Assembly (NCBI RefSeq): GCF_001625305.1
Contig: NW_017804409.1
Location: forward strand, 1,255,569 to 1,319,568
Source of the DNA: Branchiostoma belcheri
Taxonomy: Eukaryota; Chordata; Leptocardii; Amphioxiformes; Branchiostomatidae
Length of the DNA: 64,000 bases
Reading direction: 5' to 3'
Shown piece after piece: positions 34,634 through 45,079 of this stretch. A model generated the notes under the pieces. That model saw only the letters and a list, made by a program, of their open reading frames with translations. It searched no databases and was not told the DNA's origin. Each line of letters starts with the position of its first letter. Position 1 is the first letter of the stretch. Made by a program: the position numbers and the translations under genes.

Positions 34634-34879
34634 CTGTGAACTTATAGATTTCCATTTTTCAAAGAAATCAGACAGTAATACTTTTTTTTTTTTAAATCAG
34701 GTAGTGGCCACATCCTTTGGAACCTGATCAGCTTAGCTGTAAAAGCCTGTTTAAGCTGGTAATGTCTTCGTAAATGTGGTAGGTTCTTTGATGTGTAGAG
34801 GTTTGACACCTGACACTTCCTTCATACCTGGGGCCAAAGGCTAAACATCCCCTCAGAGAGAACTACATGTATGTAGTAT
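34634..34879. other. Non-coding stretch, nothing assigned
   Basis: Includes a T-run at 34683-34693. No element was recognised. Confidence 0.4.
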
Positions 34880-35276
34880 CATGCCCGTAGCCAGGGGGGG
34901 GGGTTTCGGAAGAACCTGCCCACAAGGCTCAAAGGTCCACTTTTTGGTCCACTTTTTATGTAAAGGTCCACTTTTTGGTCCACATTTTATGTAAAGGTCC
35001 AAGATTTTTCTTGAAAAGATGGACTGGAATTGTAGAAAAACTGCTCCCTTTGTCATTGAATAAAAATTTATCTCTGATTTTTTTCTTGGAAATCCTCTCA
35101 AAAATGCACGAAATGCCATTTTAGAAGGTTCATTTTTCAAAATTTCCCGGGGAAGCATGCCCCCGAACCCCCCTAGGAACCTCGCGCCTTCGGCACTCGC
35201 CTCGCTCCTACGGCGCTCGAGGTCCCCTCAAGCAGTGGGAAGAACCCCCCTGTTCAAAATCCTGGCTACGGGCATG
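34880..35276. mobile_element. MITE with CATGCCCGTAGCCAG termini
   Basis: The left end CATGCCCGTAGCCAGG is inverted at the right end as CCTGGCTACGGGCATG. TAT flanks both sides (34877-34879 and 35277-35279). The interior has a duplicated TTTTGGTCCAC/TTTATGTAAAGGTCCA motif and a C-rich stretch (CCCCCGAACCCCCCTAGGAA) that also occurs in the hAT element at about 29084. It is non-coding. Confidence 0.8.
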
Positions 35277-35684
35277 TATAGTCCCTTCCAGTAAGTGTCC
35301 AAGTTGGGACTTTGGGACTTCTGGCCTCATATGACCGCTGGGCTCCATCCTGTATGTGTGAAAAGTGTAAGTTGAACCACTATCACCACACTTTTCCAAA
35401 CACAATTTTTGAAAAATATTGAGATTCCACTTATTTTTGATCAAAGATGATTTCAAAAATGTTTTTAAAAATTCAACAAGATAAGGCCAATCTTTTATAC
35501 ATTGTAATTCTTTGGTTCTAAGCATTCTCATTTTTTTAAAAAGTTTCAGCAAAAGACTACTTTTGTATTAAAACACCTGGCTAGGAGGAAAAGTGGCATC
35601 AAAGTCTGTTCAGTCCCTAAAACTGTATACAGATAGAGATTTTTTTTTTCCCCAGTCTGTTTTTATATTGATATTCTGATCTAA
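35277..35684. other. Non-coding, nothing assigned
   Basis: No repeat or exon was recognised. It is bounded on both sides by MITEs. Confidence 0.4.
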
Positions 35685-36050
35685 GGCCACACCAATTTAA
35701 CTTCTTGGTTAACAGATTTTTCTAGAAAAATATTAAAGCGGGCGGGAGAAAAAAATAAAAATAAAAACAGGCCTAGGCATCCTATTATGGCCCAAAATGG
35801 TACGATAGGAGCCATGAAGTCAACACACCAGGCTGGTTCAAAATTTAAACAATGAATTTTGAACTTTTAATGATACCACTGCATTGAAAGATGGAATAAA
35901 TGTAACAACTAGGATAAAAGGACTGTTTTCAACTGTTCAGGGCAAAATATGAGCATTTTGCAGTTGATTCTGAATTTTTATTTTTATTTGCAAATCAGAA
36001 AAAAATGAAGCGGGTGAATCCGTTAACCAAGAAATTAAATTGGTGTGGCC
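35685..36050 (+). mobile_element. GGCCACACC MITE, copy E
   Basis: Complete, from GGCCACACCAATTTAACTTC to AAATTGGTGTGGCC, and closely similar to copies D and F. TAA precedes it (35682-35684); the right flank is TGT, so the duplication is not preserved. Confidence 0.9.
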
Positions 36051-36706
36051 TGTAAGGGGCATTAGTCCAAGCCCTCCAAAGAGTCAGAGAAAAAGTATGT
36101 GCAAGATATAATACATGTACTACACTCCCCTTTTGCCTAATATATATGGACTAAACCATTATGTGAAAAGTGTTCTCTCCCCTAAAGTTGATAACTCTTT
36201 GTGTTCACACATGTTGGCATTATAGCAAAGTGTTCAATTAAGTCCTGGATTATACTTAATGTAATTTTTCGGAGAAAGAATGATGGCGGCACCTCGCGGG
36301 GTGGTGTGATAAACAGTTCATTCTCTTGAAAAGATTCCCGCGCAGCTTCCAGCTCTGAAAATGAAATATTTCCCATCGATTTTCCATACCACCGCCAATT
36401 CCCTTGGTGCGGGGGATATTGTAGTTCGGTACCCAGATAAATGACGTGCTACTTTTTAACGGATTAGACAGATCTTCAGCGAGGCATCCAAATGTCCCCG
36501 AGCTAAACCCTCACACGAAGAAAACAAATATTTTGCACCTCTCCTTTTCAAATTTGTCAGGCTTCGCGGAATTCCCGTGGTACTTGGAGAGTGAAATTAT
36601 TATGAGACTTTGACAATGAAAAACGAGGTGTGCCGTATGCGGAAGTGACAAGTCGCCTGGAGTGCTTGCTGTTCTTGCGTCGGTTCCTCGGCTAATTGAC
36701 GATGCC
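36051..36706. other. Low-copy block
   Basis: From 36240 on it is CpG-bearing and unmatched in the window, with several TGTCAG and ATTA words. Candidate regulatory DNA; no gene. Confidence 0.4.
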
Positions 36707-36710
36707 AGCA

Positions 36711-37100
36711 GCCTGATTGCTAATTTTGTAAGTGAACCTCAGAGTTGTGCGGGGTGGATTAGGGAGTGATTGACAGGCAGGATTGGCGGGTAGACAGATG
36801 GGCCCCTGTCTGAAAAAAAAAAGAAAAAAAAAAACTTCTCACTCAAAGTACTGAAACTAGAGCAAGGCAGAACTGTAGAAAGTTTTTGAACTTGGGTGGA
36901 AATGAGAATTGATTGCTAATTTTGTAAGTGAAGCTCAGAGTTGTGCGGGGTGGATTAGGGAGTGATTGACAGGCAGGATTGGCGGGTAGACAGATGGGCC
37001 CCTGTCTGAAAAAAAAAGCCAAAAAACTTCTCACTCAAAGTACTACTAAAACTAAAGCAAGTCAGAACCGGAGAAAGTTTTCAAACTTTGACGAAATCGA
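36711..37100 (+). repeat. Tandem duplication of about 196 bp carrying a TALE site
   Basis: The unit starting GATTGCTAATTTTGTAAGTG occurs at about 36714 and 36910. It includes GTGCGGGGTGGATTAGGGAG, TGATTGACAGGCAGGATTGG, GGGCCCCTGTCTGAAAAAAA and CTTCTCACTCAAAGTACT. The copies diverge in their second half. TGATTGACAG lies at 36767-36776 and 36963-36972. Confidence 0.85.
36767..36776 (+). promoter_or_regulatory. PBX-MEIS type composite site (duplicated)
   Basis: Exact TGATTGACAG, repeated at 36963-36972 through the local duplication. Binding is inference from the known PBX/MEIS preference. Confidence 0.35.
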
Positions 37101-38320
37101 GAAATTAGACCACAAGTCTTCACCAAGCAAGAATCAGAGCCTAATCTTCAAGCAGATACGAGGTTGAGCTGAATGTATGGAAAAGTTTTTTTCAGTCATC
37201 CAAGGTTCATGATCGGACTTGGGGGAGAGTGCTCACTATCAAGGGGTCCAGGTAGCCTCCTTTGCAGACTTGTTAGGCGTTGGCGACGCGAGCAATATGC
37301 CGCCGCTAGGGACAATGTGCTGCCGACGTTTTTGCCTCGGAAAGAGGAATTTTTTCTGTTGGAGCGCGAATCCTTCTCTCCATGGCAAAAACTCCCTCTG
37401 CAGCAATATTACTCGTGTCGCTCACAAAAAAAAAAAATAATGCTGACGCCCAACAAGTCTGCGAAGGAGGCTAGGGTCCAGGGTCAAATTATGGATTTCA
37501 AGCCAGTGAACACGCAAAGTTTGCGAGGCAAATTATCGGGTTGAGAGTTGTTGTTGGTGGCCCTTTGGATGCTTGTACCAAAAATTTTTGTCCATCAAGG
37601 TTGACAGAATGGTTGAATTTTTCCATCACAAGTCACAAAGTTCCTGAATTGACAGAAAAATGGGTACTGGCTAGAGCCCTGGTTAATACCAGTAGACAAT
37701 GAAAAAGACATGAAAAAAGTTGAAAACTAGAAGGGAAGAAAAATATTTCCCATTTTTCATATTTCTTTAATCATTGTTTATCTGACTAACCAAATATATA
37801 ACCTTCACTGTAGTAATGAATGTAATTAAGTACCAAAGATTAATATACAATTCTGCAAGCAGCTGAACACAAAGAACAGATGGGTATAGTCTTAATCAGA
37901 GACTTAATACGGGACTCACAAGTTATTTATGTCTAATTTAGGCAGACTTTAGAACTGTTTGGAGGGTCCCAATTGTAATTATAGGACTCAAAGATTCAAT
38001 GTGGAAACCTGCCAACATGCAGTTGCTATAGAATATTTAACTCAATGATGTTGTTTATGTGACATAAATGTGATGAAATTTGCGACTATAACAAAAATCT
38101 AAGATCATAAACCTCTGGGAAGTATATATTTGCACAATTTTCAAACATGACATTAAACATATTAATGTCAAAGCTTAAACCATCCCTGCCTGAAAGTAGT
38201 GTGGTATAGCCCATTAGTCCCACATGGCTTAACTCCTACGGTGGACAAGAGCTGTTGAGAACAGACTATACCACCTCTCATACAGCATGGGGGTGTCAAA
38301 TTATTTTATTTCAATACTTG
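37101..38320. other. Mixed non-coding stretch
   Basis: 37173-37560 is CpG-bearing; its open frames end in low-complexity sequence and show no domain. 37560-37690 is a hAT-type end, GGCTAGAGCCCTGG near 37672 being the inverted CAGGGCTCTAG terminus. 37700-38320 is AT-rich with nothing recognised. Confidence 0.4.
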
Positions 38321-38688
38321 GGCCACACCAATTTAATGTCTTGGTTAACAAATTTTTCTGGAAAAATAATAGTGTGGGCGGGCGAAAAAAATAAAAATAA
38401 AAACAGGCCTAGGCATCCTATTATGGCCCAAAATGGTACAATAGGAGCCACGAAGTCAACACACCAGGCTGGTTCAAAATCTAAACAATGAATTTTGAAC
38501 TTTTAATGATACCATTGCATTGAAAGATGGAATAACTGTAACAACTAGGAAGAAAAGGACTGTTTTCAACTGTTCAGGGCAAAATATGAGCATTTTGCAG
38601 TTGATTCTGAATTTTTATTTTTTTTTTGCAAATCAGAAAAAAATGAAGCGGGCGAATCCGTTAACCAAGAATTTAAATTTGTGTGGCC
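38321..38688 (+). mobile_element. GGCCACACC MITE, copy F
   Basis: Complete copy. TTG flanks both sides (38318-38320 and 38689-38691), an independent sign that the family makes 3-base target duplications. The 111-residue frame at 38520-38855 runs through the element and is not a gene. Confidence 0.9.
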
Positions 38689-38691
38689 TTG

Positions 38692-39634
38692 AAAATACTT
38701 GTACGAAGAAAAAAACAAGCTGCATCATCCTGACCCCAAGAACTAATCAAGTACTAGTACCAAAAATGAAAGAAAACTGTCAAAACTTCCGTGAGTTATA
38801 CAAATGTGTAGCTGCAAAAACACACAAAACAATACTGATTTGCACTCTTTTGTAATTATGTTTACCGAAGGAAAACATATCGTTTTTGCTACGTTGCCTC
38901 TAACTTCTTCCATTCCAAACACTGACCTCTGACCTGGCCAATGACCTGATTTGTTGACGTCTCTCACCATGGTAACTGGTGTTGGGTTACATAATGTTGC
39001 AATTTTATAGTAGTAGGGATTTATGCTCCTGTCTGACCATACATATGAATGTATTTGAGGAAGAATTAACAGTGAGAACAGACCATACACGTACAATGTA
39101 CGTGTATGTGAAGGTAAACATTACGCATTTGCTTCGAAAATGTTACCTTTCTAGTTTGCACTTCTGAGACTGTCTTCCCAAAATAAAAACAGTGACTGCA
39201 CCGGAAATACCTGCTAAGGAGGCTAGGTCCAGCCCCTCAGTACTTGTTGGTGCATCCGATCTTTCCTCATAAACGTCGGGACAATATACCGCCGCTGCAC
39301 CCCGCCGCAACCCCAAGGGCATCTCTGGTGCAGACAACTAACCCCTAATCCGTTTATCCCAGTTGTAAAACACTAATGCCCCTATTGTAGCCTCCGTGGG
39401 AAGTCGTTTGGACTCCCTGTGACCAGTCCGCGGCACTGCTTTGAGGAAGGAATAATGTGGTAGTAAAACACACACAGGCCATCACTGGTGCGTAAAGCTG
39501 ATGTTGTTTCAACTTCCCCTGACTCCTTGGATCTGCAGGCCTGGTTGTAAATACACGAGGTGGCTGTAGAGTGCAAGTTCTGACCTTGTATTGACGTGGC
39601 CTAGCTGTTGGTTAAGTTTGGCTATGGTTGTGGA
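38692..39634. other. Non-coding stretch
   Basis: Includes a CCATGGTAACTGGTGTTGGG area similar to 18738 and a CACGTACAATGTACGTG inverted word at 39088-39104. No gene was seen. Confidence 0.4.
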
Positions 39635-39997
39635 TAGTGCTGCATACCGGTTTACTGGACTTGGATCCGGACTTGTAAGAATGTTTAGGTTCAAGTCCAA
39701 GATAACCTAAAAGTCAAGAACCGAGTCCGGACTTATTACCATAAAAGACCATTTCACATACCTCTTTTCTTTCGAAACCACCTAAAACCATCCGTAGATT
39801 GCAAAAACTTTGCTGCAAAATGAAGAAAACATACATCGGGCATCGTCAAGTGTTGGCCTCCATGTTATTGTGGTCAAAGTTTCACCCTGACAATATTGCA
39901 AGGTTGTCAACATGGAATTTTGTATGTTTCCTGAACCTAAACCTCTGGACTTGAATCTGGACCTGAACCTAAATGTGGGTTTAGGTATGCAGCACTA
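39635..39997 (-). mobile_element. TAGTGCTG/CAGCACTA MITE, copy 2
   Basis: Inverted relative to the copy at 594-866 and longer. The ends are TAGTGCTGCATACCGG and TAGGTATGCAGCACTA. The extra length is a central segment (about 39740-39900) absent from copy 1. Confidence 0.75.
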
Positions 39998-40049
39998 GTT
40001 GTGGAGTTTAAGTAATGTACTTGTTACTGATGGGGAGTATTTACCTCCA

Positions 40050-40470
40050 TAAAAAATGGAGGTATTGTTTTTGGTATGTCTGTGTGTGTGTCCGTGTGTG
40101 TGTCTGTGTTTCTGCATGGTCCTTAATAATATTATTAGGTCAGGTTGTAATGGATAAGTTGGGTTTAGGGAGGGAAAGTCATTAATTGCTTCATCTGGTA
40201 GAGCAGGTGTTTTTGCTACATGACCTCCTTGACAGCTGTTGTACTTTCTCTTGCATGATAAAGAAGGGGATTCAAAAAGGAGATTGCCAGGAGCTACAAA
40301 ATAATAGATATTAATTTTAAAGAGGAAAGGGACCAGTGATATCAAGCCCAAGGAGATTAAAATTTTTAAAAAATGATTTACTGATATGATATGAATCTTT
40401 ATTACATGTTCTTGCCCAGATGGGCTAAATGCACAAGACGACATGCAGTATGCACAACATGAGTGTTGCA
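40050..40470. repeat. TG-rich sequence and LINE-like 3' end
   Basis: 40051-40110 carries AATGGAGGTATTGTTTTTGG followed by TGTGTGTGTGTCCG runs. 40385-40470 carries CTTTATTACATGTTCTTGCC, the A/T-bounded look of a reversed retroposon 3' end. Weak assignments. Confidence 0.4.
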
Positions 40471-40689
40471 TACTGGAACGCTATATTCTAATGCAAAGTG
40501 CTACGTAGGAATCTGTACATTACTACAATACTATATACTACCTATCATCTACTGTTAGTTGCCCTTTCTTCTCTCTTTTTGAAACATTTGGAAACATAAT
40601 TACATAGTTTGTCTACTGTACATTTAGTTCTTGTATGTCATCGAGTGTTTAAACATGTCCTGCTTTGACATTTCTTTTTTTCTTTTTTT

Positions 40690-41163
40690 CAGTACTCTGC
40701 AATATTGCAGAAGAGTCAAAATTTTGTTCTGCAAATTGGAAATACTTTCTGCAAATACACAAGCCTCCATACTACAACCTTCTCAAACCAATAATTCCTT
40801 TTTTGCATCATATATAGCTTTGTAAATCTGTACAGTAGCATTACTGGACTGCAGGAGAATTTCAGGTTTATAAGCATAAACTATGGATTGATATGCAAAT
40901 TGGTGAAGACAATTTTTTGGAAGTCCAAAAGGAAACAAAAGTTAGACAAGTCAAGACAAGGATGATGCAAATTAGTGAAGAAGCTCCTGTTGTTTCAGAA
41001 CAGTCTGTCCCTGGGGCCTGGGAGTTTTAGTTTGCTAAATTGAAAACTAATGAATCTGGAGCCTATTTTTCCTTCTGCAAAATTGCAGATTGTATAATTT
41101 TTTCTTCTGCAATCTTGAAAATCTATCTGCAGATTGCAGACTGCAGGCAGGTATTTCGAACAC
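40690..41163 (-). mobile_element. hAT-like CTGCAATATTGCAG MITE, copy 2
   Basis: Inverted copy of the element at 907-1319. CTCTGCAATATTGCAGAAGA lies near one end and CAGACTGCAGGCAGGTATTT followed by CGAACACTG at the other. An additional segment lies between the AAGCTCCTGTTGTTTCAGAA hairpin remnant and the terminal part. It ends about 140 bases before the second LRMDA exon. Confidence 0.65.
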
Positions 41164-41284
41164 TGTTACATATCTTGTCTAATTTTAAAGTATCAAATAG
41201 CTCTTAGTAATATTAAGTAATATAACTGCCTTGATTTGACTATTGATATAGCTATGAAGTACTGAGAATGTTGAAAAGTATGTT

Positions 41285-41293
41285 TTCCTTAAC
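41285..41293 (+). other. U12 branch-point element
   Basis: TTCCTTAAC is the exact consensus recognised by U12 snRNA. The branch adenosine would be 41291 or 41292, 11-12 bases before the last intron base. This element helps place the exon start at 41304 instead of after the later CAG words. Confidence 0.9.
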
Positions 41294-41303
41294 CGCCAGC
41301 TAC

Positions 41304-41443
41304 ATTACAGATCTAGAGGACTTCCTGGATAAGTTGGACAGCAGCTGTCCAAACTTGACCTACCTCAGCCTGCTGGGAAATGTCGCCTGTCCTAACGAGC
41401 TGTCAGCAGAGGACAAGGATGAGGAGGACTACCAGAGATATAG
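41304..41443 (+). CDS. LRMDA: LRMDA orthologue, second visible coding exon
   Basis: It encodes 46 residues plus two bases of a split arginine codon. [20 protein letters not shown] continues the LRR domain. [13 protein letters not shown] is a near-invariant block of LRMDA (the capping region after the last LRR). [11 protein letters not shown] leads into the C-terminal region. Translation starts directly with ATT ACA GAT after the AC of the AT-AC intron. The donor is AG|GTCAGT at 41443/41444, a good U2-type site, and the frame continues exactly at 60433. The donor and the last exon bases are copied repeatedly in the adjacent minisatellite. Confidence 0.92.
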
Positions 41444-42165
41444 GTCAGTGTCAAGGTCATGGGGAATAGAACCAGTGTTACAGGCTAGAATGTACCCCGT
41501 TTTAACATCCATGGTACCAAAGATATAATGTAAAGGGGTTAGAACCTGAGTGTGTAGCAGGCCAGAATGTACCCCTGCTGAAATATCCCTGGTATCAGAG
41601 ATATAGGTCAGTGTCAAGGTCATGGGGGATAGAACCAGTGTAACAGGCCAGAATGTACCCACTGTTGAATGTACCCCTGGTAGCAAACATACAGGTCAGT
41701 ATACTGGACATGGGGGTTAGAACCAGTGTAACAGGCCAGAATGTACCCACTGCTGAAATGCCCCTGGTATCAGAGATATAGGTCAGTATACTTGACATGG
41801 AGGATAGAACCAGTGTAACAGGCCAGGATGTACCCCGTTTTAACATCCATGGTACCAAAGATATACTAGTACTGTATGGGGGTCAGAACCTGTGTAACAG
41901 GCCAGAATGTACCCTTGCTGAAATGACCCTGGTACCAGACATATAGGTCAGTGTCATGGTAATGGGGGATAGAACCAGTGTAACAGGCCAGAATGTAACC
42001 ACTGTTGAAATGCCCCATGGTCATGTCGGCAGATCATACTGCGCCTGTGTAATACCCCCATTCTTCACGGTTTTTCTTGCATTTTTGCATATTCACTGTA
42101 TGGGGGTTAGAACCTGTGAATCAAGTTCAGAAGATACCCCTGCTGAAATATCCCTGGTATCAGAC
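41430..42165 (+). repeat. Minisatellite of about 85-bp units copying the exon junction
   Basis: The unit is CAGAGATATAGGTCAGTGTC, then CATGGGGGATAGAACCAGTG, TAACAGGCCAGAATGTACCC and CTGCTGAAATATCCCTGGTA. It begins inside the exon: the last 11 exon bases and the donor are its first part. Copies of ATATAG|GTCAGT fall with the junction after 41606, 41781 and 41946, and CAG|GTCAGT after 41694. Two intervening units (near 41525 and 41864) have lost the GT. Further partial units follow at 42100-42165 and 42455-42500, and inverted or partial ones at 42700-42800. Confidence 0.9.
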
Positions 42166-42456
42166 ATAAAGAAGAAGAACTTTATTGCACGACAATTGCA
42201 CATGGTACAATGCATGGCAAACTACATAAAGAGAGTAACAAACAATAAAATAAATGTGTTGAATAAGACCTAATGTCGAATAAAACCTAACATATCTATA
42301 TCATAATTATTCAAGTAATAAGGGATAGCACAAGTCTTTGATAAAATTGTTGCAATCGAGTGGGCTAATCACAAGTTTTGGTATTTTTTCTAACACTAGT
42401 AATAGCAAAGCATTCCTTCATATATCTACCTATTTTTGCGTTGTGGGGACCATTAC
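42166..42456 (-). mobile_element. Retroposon 3'-end-like insertion, copy 1
   Basis: AGAAGAACTTTATTGCACGA then CAATTGCACATGGTACAATG and ACAAACAATAAAATAAATGT is closely matched at 48163-48430. On the reverse strand it would end in an A/T-rich tail. It interrupts the minisatellite between CAGACATA and CATATAGGTCAGT, with ACATA on both sides as a possible target duplication. Confidence 0.65.
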
Positions 42457-42809
42457 ATATAGGTCAGTGTACTGGTCAGTGTTCTAATCATGTTGCAATG
42501 GCCTAATATCCCGGAGTCCAGCCTTATTAGCTTAAGTCTGCTTTCAAAGAACCACTCCTCTCCGAACAAACGGACCAGGGGAGTGGCCTAAACCTTAACA
42601 AGGCTGGGCTCCAGGCTGCACAAAATTGTGTGGCCCAAGGGCTATAGAAATGGGGATGGGCCCTGTATGGGAAGGACCTTGACTTTTCTTTTTTGAGTGG
42701 TCATCGGGAACCAGTGTAACGGACCAGATTATACCTGTTTGAATATCCCCGGGGTATATTTTTAGTAAGGGGTATATTCTGGCCTGTTACACCTGGCACC
42801 AAATTAAAT

Positions 42810-43155
42810 CCCACTACGCCACTATCTCAATAACAGAGATTCATAGAAGTGTATCATTAAGAGTACTAGTATTTTCCTTTTCATTTATTGAATGAAAAGT
42901 TGAAAGTCTTTTTCTTTCTTTTTTTCTGTATACAAATTGTTATAACACAATACACTGTGAAGCACCAGGCATCAAATTAAACTGATGTTGTACACTACAC
43001 ATTATAAAGCAATATAACTCAACACCCAATACAAATCAATAGATACAAATTAATTATCTTAAGATTACACAGAAAGCTGTGTTCACATTGTTGTAACCAT
43101 GTAGATTACACAAAATGTCAAGATATTTTCCATATTGTGGTACTAGTATTATAAA
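42810..43155. other. AT-rich intron stretch, nothing recognised
   Basis: No element or exon was seen. Confidence 0.4.
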
Positions 43156-43361
43156 TACTGTAATTGCTGATTTTGTTCACGGTACTTTTATGTTCACAGT
43201 TTTCTAAGTCACTTTAAAACTATCCTTACCATTAACAAATAAATTGGTGACTTTCTTTTTTTCTGCACCTGATTCCACCATGAACATATAGTTCTGTGAA
43301 CACCTCCATTTTCCTCAGACTGTGAACTTTTTCTACCGTGAACATTAAGTGAATTACAGTA
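43156..43361. mobile_element. TACTGTAATT MITE, possibly Tc1/mariner type
   Basis: The left end TACTGTAATTGCTGATTTTG with TTCACGGTA is inverted at the right end as TACCGTGAACATTAAGTGAA with TTACAGTA. Both sides can be read as TA followed by CTGTAATT, consistent with a TA target. A truncated copy lies at about 5868-5920. The 137-residue reverse frame at 43209-43622 crosses it and is not a gene. Confidence 0.7.
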
Positions 43362-44900
43362 GCTGGTGCTGTCTAACTTCCACCTGTCATTAGCAAGTGA
43401 AAAGCTGTTTTTGAGGTAACCGGATACTGACACGCTGCCCTCATGTCTACCCACTCTACCTGTCCGCCGGGAATTTACGGCTATGTCTTTGTGAGCCGCA
43501 AAGTAATATTGCGGTCTCCCGCTCGGTTTTGAAACAAAGCCACTGGTCCTACGAGGACAGTTACCCACAAAGATGGAACATTCCATAAATTGCCATGAAT
43601 GACTTCCCCAGAGGACCGACACCTTTCGGAGGTGTTGTTAAATTGTTTGAATCATACAGGGAGCGCCTTTCTTCCAGTTTACAAAGATTTATGAACCCTT
43701 CCTCACAACGCTAATGTCCGTCATAGATTATACCCTAATCCCCCAGTGTACCGCACCCGAGAAACTGCCTTGTTCATTATGTACGGAGCATTAGAACTTT
43801 GAAAACGCTGTCAGGTCTTAAACAATTTAGCACCCCCATAGCTGTCAGGTCTATAACGCTGGTAATAAACAAGGTAAAGGCAAGACGGATGGGATGATAG
43901 TTTGGGGAAGGTGGCATGAGGCAAAGTTGCTGTCGACCAAATTGGGAAGACGTTGAGAGAAAGATGTTAATACACTTCTTTCGTCTGCGGGGAGTTAGCG
44001 TGATTGATGACGCGATGATTCGGAGACAGATGTCAAAATGAAAAGCCAAAGTCACAAATTAGAGCGACTTTGACAAACGGTCGTGATGTGCGGGCTGTCT
44101 CAACTGGGACCTGCGTGTCAATTATGAATGATGTTTGTACGTGTCACCTCTACAACGCGCCTTCTGGGCACTGATATAGAGTTCGCATTTGGACAGAAAG
44201 TCAAGAAGAAATCTTCCTGACTCCCTTCCCCAACAAGATAATAAATCATTGAAACATTCTTTACGACAGGGATACCTCCGCTTTCTTCTATAAATGTACA
44301 AGGTATAAACTTGGAAAGTCAGTTGGACGCCTACAGCACAATAAAAAGTGATGGCTTCAATGGTTATTGGCCACATTTGATGACCAGCGAACTAGATGTG
44401 CCATGTTGTTTTATCTAATGCTGCCAGAGGTATATTGATTTATCAGAACATTACTGAAGTAAGTTGCATAACTATCTTCTTGTAGGCATCTGGAAAATAT
44501 CGCGTCACGGATCGTGAGGGTAACCAAGATATATGGTCGCCATATCTAGCAAATGGCCGGACCAGAACTTAAACGATGTATTGGTAGTAAGAAGTGTAGT
44601 TTGGGAATGGTTAGGGCAGGATGGATGGACATTTCCTCTGTACCAATACTGATGTTGATTTGATGATGTATGGAGATACTCTGGGTTTGCGAGGGAGAAT
44701 TGTGTCGCACTTTCCAAATTTGCTGCAGGCACCGCTGCCGGTTGTTTAAAAAGAACGGCGAAACTGGCTCGCTGCTGCAAGTTTTGTGGATGTCGTAAAT
44801 GTTTTGTGCTGTGAAACTCTCATCTGGTTTATTGTCTGGTGTTCCTGTCTTCCGAGGGTTGGACGTATACATGTAGTTAGCATCTGGTTTAAAGCCTGTT
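43362..44900. other. Low-copy block in the long LRMDA intron
   Basis: CpG-bearing from 43400 to about 44520, unmatched in the window, with GCTGTCAGGTC repeated at about 43809 and 43842 and several ATTA words. Candidate regulatory DNA. Confidence 0.4.
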
Positions 44901-45079
44901 AGACAGCTACATGTATTTCAGATTATCATGAAAGTTCGTCTGTGTTGGTAGTAATCATAGTAAAAGGTTGAACTTTATTCCAACACACAGTTGTACAGAG
45001 ATCAAATTTTCACATATTTCATGTAGAAAATGCAGATCAAAAAGGCAGTACTCTGAATTCCTGAATTCCCCCATGTCCA

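Larger units (their letters stand above)
32179..41303 (+). other. LRMDA: U12-type AT-AC intron of LRMDA (9,125 bases)
   Basis: The 5' splice site is ATATCCTTT at 32179-32187, a perfect match to the minor-spliceosome AT-AC donor. The 3' end has the branch-point element TTCCTTAAC at 41285-41293, also a perfect match, followed after 10 bases by the terminal AC at 41302-41303, within the short spacing that U12 introns require. Splicing here joins AAT AGA to ATT ACA GAT in phase 0 and gives NRITDLE, the residues expected in LRMDA. No GT-AG alternative gives this product. The intron holds several MITEs, a triple tandem repeat and low-copy blocks, listed separately. Confidence 0.93.

Noticed and set aside
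41268..41303. Starting the second LRMDA exon at the ATG at 41268, or after CAG at 41299 or 41310
   Set aside because: These CAGs do not join in frame to any GT donor after 32178, and the ATG would add residues foreign to LRMDA; the AC boundary after the U12 branch point gives the conserved sequence.
41444..41528. Exon extension beyond GTCAGT
   Set aside because: It is minisatellite sequence and soon reaches a stop; the conserved frame resumes at 60433.
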